A stretch of 64,000 nt of DNA from Acorus gramineus (Eukaryota > Streptophyta > Magnoliopsida > Acorales > Acoraceae), in the NCBI GenBank assembly GCA_030737835.1, contig CM060853.1, positions 9,198,134 to 9,262,133 of the forward strand. Reading direction: 5' to 3'. Each line of letters starts with the position of its first letter. The stretch's first letter is position 1. The notes beneath the pieces were generated by a model. The model searched no databases and was not told the DNA's origin. It was given only the letters and a program-made list of their open reading frames with translations. Positions 53,822-64,000 of the stretch are shown here, piece by piece. Both the position numbers and the translations under genes were made by a program.

Positions 53822-54814
53822 GATTATAACTTTAAATTTTTCTAATTGCACCATTTTCCATACCTAACATGTAATTTCAGCAACTCAACTAATGTTGTCT
53901 AAAATTTGGACTACCATATTAGAAGCTACAGAATAAACGGTCATTTTTTTCTTTTTAACTATTAGTTCACGGGTTCGGGTTAAGTCGGGTTGTGAGTAAG
54001 GCCAACCTGAACTCAAACCGATTTATGAGTAAACCCGAATTGACCAACCCGAATCCGATTTGACTAACCTAACTCATGTAAAAATAGGATTCAACCCATC
54101 GGGTTCGGATTCAACTTGACACAAATTGCAGCCCTAAATTCTGTAACACAAATTGCAGCCCTAAATTCTTTTAACTGTTTTAAATCGGATAATTTTTTTG
54201 ATTTTTCATGAGATGCAGTTGAGTTGTTTATGACTACATCAATATATATACACATCACACATGACTTTTGGATTATAAACTCTCAAAATGGAGTTGAGAA
54301 TCAAAATTCAGTCCTATCACATCCAATGGGATTTCTTAGGCAAACTCAACCTTGTATCATGTCAAATACTATGGTTTTCAAAAGATAGAACAGTCATTCA
54401 GAAAATGAAATACAAAGAATTAATGGGCAGTAAGCAAGTCTGCATGACTTGGTGAACTAAAAAAGTCAAAAGTAGGACTAATAAACTGTACTGCATTTTT
54501 ATAAAACAAATACAGATCCAAATCTTTATAAAATATGAACTCAAACAAGATTAAGATGTTGGGGGGCATTCCCAGAATCATACTAATGACAAAATACATC
54601 TAAAATACATTTTAATTGCATTCGTATTTTATCATATTTATCTAAAATAATTTATTAATAGAAAAATTATCTGTTAGCAATATAAAAAAAGAAGATCAAT
54701 TTAGTGAACCAAACACTAGTATACTAATTTATCACTGAAAAATGATGAATCTGTTAAACTGTATTGTTTTTTTTTTTTTATATCGAAGGGACCCTCGGTG
54801 GCTGACTTTATGGT
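53822..54814 (+). repeat. Mosaic duplication of three upstream segments
   Basis: Three consecutive blocks match separate sites in this window, all in the same orientation. 53822-53898 equals 37909-37985 (77 bp, identical). 53899-54148 matches 34505-34753 (about 94%, part of the hAT-like MITE). 54167-54810 matches 35675-36331 (about 99% apart from a 15-bp deletion), including the left target site and tail end of the SINE. Between blocks 2 and 3 a 27-bp unit with ACACAAATTGCAGCCCTAAA is duplicated (54119-54145 and 54146-54169). Similarity stops at 54811 within the SINE. Confidence 0.9.
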
Positions 54815-55155
54815 TTGAGTCTCCAAAGAATATATCATGGGATTCCAAAGGTAAAATTGTTGCAATTTTCACATTTTGACATGTTTTTTCTTTATCCCAT
54901 AATTTTTGTATCATCGAAAAATAAATATAACAAAGAGAAATAATAAAATAAAAAGGAAAAGTAAACCATCAAAACATCAACCATTCATTCATTCAACTTA
55001 AACCACAAAAACAAAAACTTTATTTTGCTTTAGTCATAGAAAAATAAAAACCATGGACCACCATATGTCCCATGCCTAAAACTCCATAAATACATCCCAA
55101 ACCAGCAATTACATTATTTATTTATTAATTTATTCATTCGGGATGATCAAAGCTA

Positions 55156-55718
55156 TCAAGGTCGGTTGCAACAGCAGTTGATGAGATGGGAGAAATAGAC
55201 ACATTTTCCTCCTTTTTGGTAGCCTTGTTTCTTACAGACTGTATCACATGGCTCAGCATAATCTTGACATTGTCCAATGCAGTCTACATTATGATCTTGC
55301 GACTGTACTACTCCCACTGCATTCATTGAATCAATCATACATAAACATGTCAGTAAACCTAGTTAAATATAAATCATATATATCATTAACTTTTTTAATT
55401 TGGGGTTAGTTTAATGACCTTGACCTAGAAGACCTTTTATTTAAAGAACCAAATCCTAATAGATTTTATAGAAAAAAAATGAATGATAGGCCAAAAGTAT
55501 AAGTAACCTCAAAAAAATCAAATTGCATAAGGATGAATTTTTGAGCTAGAGCCATTTTGGTGACCCTAGTCTACAAGAAGAACTTTTAATCTTTATGTAA
55601 ATCCAATTCTAAAGAATTCTATGAAAATACGTGGGAGGAGATCTCAAAAATGCCATGCAAATATAAGCATCATTTAAGTTGAACAAAAAAGTTATCAAAC
55701 TCTCATAATATTTATACA

Positions 55719-55763
<45 letters not shown>

Positions 55764-55835
55764 ATAAGAAGAAGACAGTATGAGAGCTAGAAGAACGAAC
55801 GAAAAAAGTGCCCTCTTTTGCATTTCCCCACTCAT
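55156..55835 (-). CDS. Small secreted defensin-like cysteine-rich protein
   Basis: Two exons, 55835-55763 and 55316-55156, join in frame to a 77-residue preprotein. Exon 1 encodes a signal peptide (MSGEMQKRALFSFVLLALIL, then SSSY). Exon 2 encodes the mature peptide with eight cysteines in the order C-x3-C-x6-C-x3-C-x10-C-x8-CCC, including GGKC and ending NCCCNRP. This exon split (signal peptide, then cysteine domain) and size are typical of plant defensin-like/LCR peptides, whose roles range from defence to pollen-pistil signalling. The exact subfamily is not recognised, and the CCC ending is less usual. A TATA box lies about 75 bp upstream. The intron starts with GT followed at once by a CT repeat. 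An in-frame second Met at 55823 is an alternative start. Confidence 0.78.
55724..55760. repeat. (AG)n microsatellite at the intron donor of the defensin-like gene
   Basis: About 18 AG units directly beside the splice donor (55761-55762 on the plus strand), so the pre-mRNA intron opens with GT then a long CU tract. Confidence 0.85.
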
Positions 55836-55905
55836 TGTTCTTTTTTCCCTCTCCTTTGTCTTGCTTGATTTGTTTCTGAATTTTTATATTTGTTTAGGGG
55901 AAGCC

Positions 55906-55915
55906 TATATATATA
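55906..55915 (-). promoter_or_regulatory. TATA box of the defensin-like gene
   Basis: TATATATATA 71-80 bp upstream of the ATG, read on the gene strand; good spacing for a short 5'UTR. Confidence 0.55.
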
Positions 55916-58900
55916 GTAGTGTTAGGTGAGGTTCATATGAGAATATATGCTTACCATATGTTTTGGAAAATTAAATTGTGAATATTTTTGTTGAACAAAA
56001 TTTTCTAAGAAAATAATTTTGCATAAGTAAATCATAATGAGAATTGTCAAATAAAAATAAGGTAATTATGGGTGTTATCACATTGAGAATGAATGATATA
56101 TAAGAGATCTCATTATAATTAAAAGAAGACAAAAATAAAAATAAAATAAAGAATAGAGGAGCAATGATTTCAAAATGTGATATAGTGAATTTTGTCACAT
56201 TCACCTTTTGAAAATATATGGTTGAACTAAAAAAATTAAGAGATTTTATATTTCATTAATTATATATCAACGATTTTAAAAACCCAACCAATTCGAAATT
56301 GAACCATACTATGACATAATAAATAAATATTTAAATAATAATTATTAATTAAATACTTACAAAAATATTAAATGGTTTAAGAAAATTCACAATCGTCAAA
56401 TCTTAATATATTAATATTTTTAGGTCTTTAATAACATGCATCACAAGAGCATATGGTAACATATACTTATATTATATAGAATCTAATATTTGACTAATTC
56501 AATATTTAACAATTAATTAATTATATGTATAACGCTCTACTAATCACCGTAATATATGTTTTCATATGACATTCAAATTAGGACATAAAATAAGATTTTT
56601 GGCATAAAATTCTCTGAGAAATTAATGTTGTATGGTTTTCTGAGTTTAATAGTTAAATTATGGAGGATCGTGAAATCATATGCGATTAGGAGTATTGATT
56701 ACGACACATTACATACATTATCAACATTAAATGGGGAATACTGAAAAAAGATTGATTATAAATTCAAAATGAGTCCTTCAAATTTTGAAGATATCACATT
56801 GAAAATGAATGATAAAAGTCATTATTCATGAGACCAGCAAAAAAATCAATTCGAATAAAAAAAGAGAGAAAGAATTCTTTCAAAATATGATCCCAATTCT
56901 TTCAAAAAAAAATTAAATGCTTTACTATTTTGGAAAGAACAACTAAATTATTGGTCTAATGTTTATCATTTATCCCAAACTTCCTCTTTGGACAAATGAA
57001 TTCAGGATAAATAATTATAAGATATATATAATTATACTGGTGGAATAAGTCATTTCTGTTTGGTTGTATATTTAGTTGTTCTTGTTCTCCTATTTAGATG
57101 TGACATAAAGTTATTTGCCCTTATAGTTATATCAGAATAGATAATAACTCATGCAAAATAAATAAATTTTAGTTTGGTAGCATTTTTTGTTATTCTCATT
57201 AGAAATGTAAAAGTGATTGGTTCACCTTGATAATTGGTGGATAATAGTTTTTAACTTTCTAAATGACAATTATACAATACATAAATGTGACACATTTTTG
57301 GAAAGTGTGAGTGATGTGATATGATAGATGTGACACATTTTTTATGTGTATGTGAGTGTCAGGTGAGATAATTTTTTTAAAATTACATGTTTTTATCTAT
57401 TAACATATATAAACGTATAGAATTTCTTTTCAGAGTTTATCTAGATTTTAATGGATAAAAATATATTTCTATATCATTTTAAAAAAATTATTTATGTTTA
57501 CAGATAAAAAAAACGCTTTTAAGTCATTTTAAAAATTATCAATGTTAATGGATAAAAATACCCTAATAAGCAAATTATCTATGTTAATGGATAAAAAATA
57601 CCCTAGATAATAACATAGATAATTTATCTAGATAATTTTGAAAAGGGAAAAATCCATATAACCCCCTGTAAACTACATGAAATCCATATAATCCCCTGAC
57701 TTTTCCTAAAGTTCATATAACTTGCTGAAAACACTTATGAAAATCTAAATAACCCTCCCGAGTTAAAGTTGACAGATGATGAATATTCTGTAAATAATCT
57801 ATTTTATTGACCCAAACTGAAAACACAGTATATAAAACCCCCCCTACAATTTGTTTAAAATGCAAAAAATCTTGTGTACATAATGATTTCACCCCTTTGA
57901 ATAAATTATAAAATCCTATCCGGATGGGTAAAATCGCCAATTACAGTTGAGTTTTCATATTTTTAACACATTGAAAGGGTTTTTTGATATAATATATTTT
58001 CAACCAGGGTTAACCAGACAGAAGATTCTTGCAAATAATCATAATATGTGTCTTTACATAGTCATCCCCTAGTTTAGTTGGTTTATCTGAATTATTGTGA
58101 GAACATTAGATCATTTTTGTTATTGATTTTAATCTTTATACTTCTAAATATATTCAAATATTATCTATGATATGATATTTTGAATCTAAAGACAAATTAG
58201 TCCTTGCAAAAGACAAAATTGTCTCTGAAAAACTTTTACATTAAATTGTGCACACATTGCAGTCCCTATAAAAAATCATAAAGACAAATTAGTCCCTGCA
58301 AAAGATAAAATTGCCGCTGAAAGTTTGAAACATAAGATTTTAAAAATCTCATAGTTTTAATCTCACATCCAAACAAAGACTTTTAAACCAACGTGATACC
58401 AAACTTTCTTCCTATTTAAATCTGCATTTGTTCAAGTTCCAAGTAAAAAGTGAAAATTTCTCAAATGCGGATCTGAACACCTTTGATGCATTTGCTTTTC
58501 AAACTCTTTCCACACTTTTTCAGTGTAAAAAATACTACCAAAACAATGCTTTTCCGTAAGCATGAGTTTGAAATGCATCATTTGTGAGTTGGAGGGATAT
58601 GGTAGTCTCTCCTTTTTATATATACTAGTCGATGCACATGTGCGTTGCACATGAATTAATTTGTTGAAATATAATGATTGAACAACTATTATTAATATGT
58701 TATGACTATTAAATTAAGAACCAAAAAATATTTCTTTGATATAGATACAAAGTTTTATTTTATAATATGAACTGAAATGTGTTACATTTACATTTTATAA
58801 AGAATTAAGACCGTGGGACAAAATATAATAATTTGTTGGAAATTTGTAATTTATATCATGATAGATGAATGACATATAAATATCTCATGTCATCTATGTG

Positions 58901-59025
58901 CCACAATAACATAAAATTGAATATAAAAAATGAAATTGATTATCATGAATGTCTATGAGCAGTTAAAACATCATCATCCTATAATTTTCAAATCATATTT
59001 AACAATAAGTTTTTTTTTTTGTTTA
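55916..59025. other. AT-rich gene-free region
   Basis: About 3 kb. A direct repeat containing TTATCTATGTTAATGGATAA occurs twice at about 57,530-57,605. At 57,645 a MITE-like end GGGAAAAATCCATATAACCC starts a related but one-ended fragment. At 58,625 the motif ACTAGTCGATGCACATGTGC followed by GTTGCACATG resembles termini of common plant repeats. No gene recognised. Confidence 0.5.
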
Positions 59026-60617
59026 CGTACTACATATATAAAAATTTGATATTTAATATATAAATTTATTAATGAAATCTAATATATATATAGGTTAATT
59101 TGGTAACAAGTGCATGTAATTGAAATTAAATGAAATTGAAATAAAAAAAAAACATAATATCATGTAATTGATTGTGAAGAATGTTAAATGGTAAATACGA
59201 ATAATTTGAAAGGGTGTAATATGGTAACAGGCTTACATAGTGTTACTTTTCCATAATATAGATCATCATTATATATTAAATCTCTAAAAAATACATACTA
59301 TATATATAAAAATTTGATATTTAATATAAATTTATTAATGACATCTAATATATATATAGAGGTTAATTTGGTAACATGTGCATGTAATTGAAATTGAATG
59401 AAATTGAAATTTTTTTAAGAAAACATAAATATCATATATATTACGATTTTAGAATAATTTAGATTTAATGATTAAAACATAAAATTCATGTACAAATTTA
59501 TATTTAGGATATTTTACGATACATATATGACATATAATTGAAAGGGATTTTTGGGCCCATGTAATTTTAGACATATATGTTATATACATATATGACATAT
59601 ATTACATATTGTGAACAATATGTAATTTTTAAAATGCATCTTAAATTTATATACATAGTGACAAAGTTTGTCAATTATGAATCTGATCCGAATTCGTATC
59701 CAGAAAAGCAAAAATAACTGACATTCGAAGATCCAGAGCTCGGATATGGATATTAGTCTATAAAATAAATTAAATTTTTTGTGTATCCAAAAGGATCCGA
59801 ATCTGAAAGTTAGGATATGGATATTAGAATATCCGTATCCATCCGATCGACAGACTTACATAGTGTGACTTTTCGACAATGTAGATTATCATTATATATT
59901 AATTTTCAAAAAAATATATACTATGTATATAAATTTAATTTTTTTTATATAATTTTATTAATGAAATTTAATATATATATATATACACACACACACACAC
60001 GTTAATATGGTAACATGTGCATGTAATATGGTAACAGGCTTACATAGTGGTACTTTTCCATAATGTAGATCATCATTATATATTAAATCTCTAAAAAATA
60101 CGTACTACATATATAAAAATTTGATATTTAATATATAAATTTATTAATGAAATCTAATATATATATAGGTTAATTTATTAACAAGTGCATGTAATTGAAA
60201 TTAAATGAAATTGAAATAAATAAAAAAAACATAATATCATGTAATTGATTGTGAAGAATGTTAAATGGTAAATACGAATAATTTGAAAGGGTGTAATATG
60301 GTAACAGGCTTACATAGTGTTACTTTTCCATAATATAGATCATCATTATATATTAAATCTCTAAAAAATACATACTATATATATAAAAATTTGATATTTA
60401 ATATAAATTTATTAATGAAATCTAATATATATAGAGGTTAATTTGGTAACATGTGCATGTAATTGAAATTGAATGAAATTGAAATTTAAAAAAAAAAACA
60501 TAAATATCATATATTACGATTTTAGAATAATTTAGATTTAATGATTAAAACATAAAATTCATGTACAAATTTATATTTAGGATATTTCACGATACATATA
60601 TGACATATAATTGAAAT
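59026..60617 (+). repeat. Five-copy AT-rich repeat cluster with duplicated 0.5-kb block
   Basis: A block at 59026-59541 is repeated at 60096-60617 with over 90% identity. Within and between them a unit recurs five times (near 59,026, 59,222, 59,843, 60,019 and 60,298). It is marked by GGTAACAGGCTTACATAGTG, CTTTTCCATAATNTAGATCA, TTATTAATGAAATCTAATAT and TAACANGTGCATGTAATTG. Neighbouring units are about 280 bp apart in the second block. No coding capacity. Confidence 0.8.
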
Positions 60618-60960
60618 GATATATATTAATTTTTGGTTGAATTTTATCTCCCTTCTAGATGAATTTAAATTTTTTTTATAATTAAATACATAGAGCTTCT
60701 ATTGTATATAAGGATTTTCTAATGGTTAAAATATAATATATATAGATATATTATATAATTAAATTAAATGAAATTGAAATTTTAAAAAAACATAATATCA
60801 TATAATTGATTGTGAGGAATGTTAAATGGTAAATATGAATAATTTGAAAGGATAAATATGTAGGATCAAATATCATTTGGGATAGGAATGGATTTTCATG
60901 AATTGGTAAGGGTAAACATGTCCAATGAATGTTTTTCAAGGATTGGTACTTTTATAGGTA

Positions 60961-60961
<1 letters not shown>

Positions 60962-61003
<42 letters not shown>
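60962..61003. repeat. (TA)21 microsatellite
   Basis: Uninterrupted TA dinucleotide run of 42 bases. Confidence 0.9.
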
Positions 61004-61008
<5 letters not shown>

Positions 61009-62832
61009 TCTCTGATGTCTGTTTTAGTTAATATTGATTTGATTGTATTTTAGTGAGGGCACTTGTTTCATGCATAGTCACGTAGTTCTCTGGACCTATC
61101 TGAGTGATTTGATACCTTGGTAGCCCAAACTCTGGTTTGCCAAATTGTACACTTGGTACATTATATTCATTCAGGATTAACAATGATATGATCCCCATAT
61201 TGAAAACCAAGTTGTCATTCATGGCTCACAAACTCTTGAAAATATAGATGTCTCGCCTGTTATTAAAAAAAAAAAAAAATGTAATTACTGAAAGTGGATC
61301 ATATATTTAATTTATATTAAGGGGGTCTGATTGTCTGAACTTTGGTTTGCTGTGTGTTTTAGGAGGGAGTGGGAGTGGGAGTGGGGTGGGGTCTCATATA
61401 ATGAGATGGGAGGAGATGTCTTTTTGTTCTGTTGTCTAATGTTTATGTGAAAGGCTCCAGTTGGTTACTTGGAGAATTTAATAAAATCTGCAACTTTTGT
61501 TCTCTCTATGCATCATGCAAGAGTGGGCTGTTGGATTTTTGTTCCTCCTGTTTTTGTTGTTTCCCATGTAGCAAAGGGCTATGCAAACTTGTTAAACCAA
61601 CGGGTGCAAGTTGAAAACCTTACTTAAATTCCAAAGAAATTTTTGTGTGGCCAGAGACAAACAGGTAGGAAAGCCTCTCAGTCATAAATTAATAAAAAAA
61701 AAAAGGACATATCTTATTAATTTTTAAATTTTAAATTTAAACCTTTTAGATTTGGGATTGATACAAATATTTTTTTGTGTAAATATGAACATTAGTTGGG
61801 TTCCACAGCAGTGTAATAGAAAAAAATATCTTAGACACAAAAACATGAGTCTAAATCCTATATGCAGCAGACATATAAATGATCACTACATGATCTAATA
61901 AAAATATGCTACATACAATGATAAAAAATCGTTTTCAAGAAAATGCTTCTCATATTTATGAGAAAGTCTAGTAAAAAAATTGCACTATTTGAAAGACATT
62001 TTCTGATTTGCCCAATAAGATATAATTTTCAAATGATATTTATTAGGTTAATTATTTTTTGCTATTGTACATTTTTATTTGACTGCTATTAGGAAAGATA
62101 TTTATAAGTGTTTTCTTATTTAGTTTTTATCAAAATTAAAACATTTTTTTTTAATATACATGGGACCCCGTTTTAAAAGTTCATCTAGGGCTCCATAAAA
62201 AAAGCAATTCTCAGAGCCGCCCCTAGTGCCACCTAACACGAAGGATAACATTATTATTTAATGTAAGAAATCGTAATCGAAAGGATTTTCAATTGGAGTG
62301 TACAACCAATATGGGACCAAAAGTTTCTCACACAATCAAAACAAGGTGATTACCCTAACCATTGTAAATAGAATCATTTTTTTCTAGTGTCATGCCTTAC
62401 GATACTAGGACTATGTAAATAATTTGGTATCTTAAGTTGACGTATACCAATAATAAAATAAACACCTAATTCTCATGCCTATATCATTTATTTAAAATCA
62501 GTTTTATATCACAAGATTGATCAAATTTTGTATCATTAGAAAATGACTTTCTCCAAGTGCATTATGGTTCAAGTATGCAATTGAGTGCTTCGTCACTTCA
62601 AAATAAAGTATTAGCTTTTGAAAATTCAATCTCAAATATGATGTTAATTCGATATGGAAATTTAAAATTTGACCATCTATGAACTTGATTATGTAAAATG
62701 ACATCATATAAATGGGGGGACCACCATTGACCAAGGTCCTTGCCTCAGAAACCCATTTGTTGTTATGGGCCAAATCTTATTCCTTTTCTTCGGATATGGG
62801 CCTGAAATTTCAATCCTCCGCTCAAATGATAA
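61004..62832. other. Intergenic region without recognised features
   Basis: AT-rich. The stretch at about 61,330-61,620 is less AT-rich, with GGGAGTGGGAGTGG repeats, but shows no family-like coding frame. Confidence 0.5.
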
Positions 62833-63097
62833 TGTTACGTTCAGTCCCATTTTCAGTCTCAATTCCAGTCATACATGTGTTTTAAAATTTTTAAAAATAA
62901 TATACCTCATCTAATGAGATACATTTTTTTACAAAAAAATAGAATATATACTCAAATGAATTGCATGGATGCATTTATTGAAAATGTAAAAAATTCTTTG
63001 AAAGCATATGTCTTGTTGACATAAGCATATGCGTTGTTAATTTTCTATCGATGCATATAAAGCTAAAATTGGGGCTGAAAATCGATCTGGATGTAAC
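62833..63097. mobile_element. MITE, copy 1
   Basis: About 265 bp, starting TGTTACGTTCAGTCCCATTT. Its end, read inward, is TGTTACATCCAGATCGATTT. The inner part has AATTGCATGGATGCATTTAT and CATATGCGTTGTTAATTT. Same family as the copy at 63413-63679. Confidence 0.65.
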
Positions 63098-63412
63098 AGC
63101 ACCCACGCTCAAATCTTTCAGCCCCAGATAAAACCTGTCCTAATCTGGCCCAACTTGACATCCAATTATTTAAGATCCTTGTTACAGTCTTTTTATTACC
63201 AAAATTTTTAATCTCCCTCGATACTCACGCTAACAAGATAAACAATGCTATAATTTTTTTATTTTACTTTTTATAAATAAATTAAATGAATAAAGTACAT
63301 ATTTCATCTTTTATAATAACTTAAATTGGATTTAAAAAAAAATCAAAGTAATTGGAATAAAAAATGGGATTGAAAAAAGCACTATACAAAACGTTATTTT
63401 CTTTAAGGATAA

Positions 63413-63679
63413 TGTTACGTCCAACCTCATTTCCAGTCTCAATTCCAGTCTACATATGTTTTGAATTTTTTAAAAATAGTATACCTCATTTAATAAAGTA
63501 CATGCTTTTATAAAAAAAATGAAACATATACTCTAATGAATTACATGAATGCATTTATAGAAAATCTAAATTTTTTTTTCCGAAATATATGCTTTGTTAA
63601 TGTGAGCATATGCGTTGTTAAATTTCTATCGATGCATATAAGACTGGAATTAAGACTGGAAATGGATTTTAGTGTAACA
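63413..63679. mobile_element. MITE, copy 2
   Basis: Direct-orientation relative of the 62833 element, about 80% identical by eye. Its inverted ends of about 40 bp share CATTTCCAGTCT(C/T)AATTCCAGTC. No coding capacity; no clear target duplication. Confidence 0.65.
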
Positions 63680-64000
63680 ATACCCGTTTTTTAAAGGGTG
63701 CTTTTATTTGTGTCCTCATCTTTAATTTGCACACCCTGATTTATCCATTTCTTTGCGGGGACGGAGGTACCAACTACAACCACTTTTTGGTGCGCTGGTA
63801 CATTCACTCCATTTGCAGTTCAGAAACAAGCCCCAACCATCCATACACTATTCAAGAGTATATTGTATATTAGCTGGACTATTTCTGAAAATTTTAAAAA
63901 TTATTTTTTTAAAAATATCACTAGCATTTTTAATTTAACTAATATGTATTTTAATGAACTGAACAAAATATACATTAATAAAAAAACAAGTTTTTTACAC
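63680..64000. other. AT-rich end of window
   Basis: No gene or element recognised. Confidence 0.5.

Noticed and set aside
59026-60617. CRISPR-like repeat array
   Set aside because: Units are long, AT-rich and near-contiguous, in a plant nuclear context; not a direct-repeat/spacer array.
61432-61614. 60-codon Cys-rich open frame on the plus strand
   Set aside because: Cysteines are present but there is no signal peptide and no known spacing; it is likely chance.

Overview
This is nuclear DNA of a flowering plant. All recognisable genes are plant orthologues split by GT-AG introns, and the spaces between them are filled with plant-type transposons. The G+C-rich first exon of the carbamoyl-phosphate synthase gene, next to AT-rich surroundings, hints at a monocot, possibly a non-grass monocot, but the species cannot be fixed from the sequence. 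No bacterial, organellar or viral segment was recognised.

Left half (1-33.7 kb) is the gene-rich part and holds five genes. They are: the N-terminal third of UDP-glucose:glycoprotein glucosyltransferase (UGGT, minus strand, running off the left edge); the complete large subunit of chloroplast carbamoyl-phosphate synthase (CARB, minus); transcription factor IIIA (plus), which has nine zinc fingers and whose second intron holds a cassette exon resembling 5S rRNA; a mitochondrial-type zinc alcohol dehydrogenase-like enzyme (minus, 8 exons); and a WAC/DDT/WHIM chromatin-remodelling accessory protein (plus, 10 coding exons plus a 5'UTR exon). Introns of UGGT and of the DDT gene carry non-LTR retroposon insertions, several with clear target-site duplications.

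Middle (33.7-45 kb) has no genes and is a pile of mobile elements: a hAT-like MITE holding an 83-base G run, a SINE with 13-bp target duplications, a truncated Copia element (LTR, primer-binding site and GC-rich leader), a 639-bp foldback element, a 5'-truncated LINE with 16-bp target duplications, and a 1.8-kb solo LTR with perfect 5-bp duplications. The solo LTR ends 165 bp before the start codon of a complete 13-exon KDO-8-phosphate synthase gene (45.2-50.9 kb).

Right part (51-64 kb) is AT-rich and nearly gene-free. It contains one small secreted eight-cysteine defensin-like gene (55.2-55.8 kb, minus), a five-fold AT-rich repeat cluster (59.0-60.6 kb) and a pair of related MITEs (62.8-63.7 kb). 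The most unusual structure is at 53.82-54.81 kb: three non-genic pieces found separately at 37.9, 34.5 and 35.7-36.3 kb are fused in that order and in the same orientation.

The genes are independent housekeeping genes (ER glycoprotein quality control, arginine/pyrimidine precursor synthesis, 5S rRNA transcription, chromatin remodelling, rhamnogalacturonan-II sugar synthesis). They form no operon or cluster, and I see no new multi-gene system. Exon limits were read by eye from GT-AG sites, reading frame and remembered family sequences, so individual boundaries may be off by a few bases.
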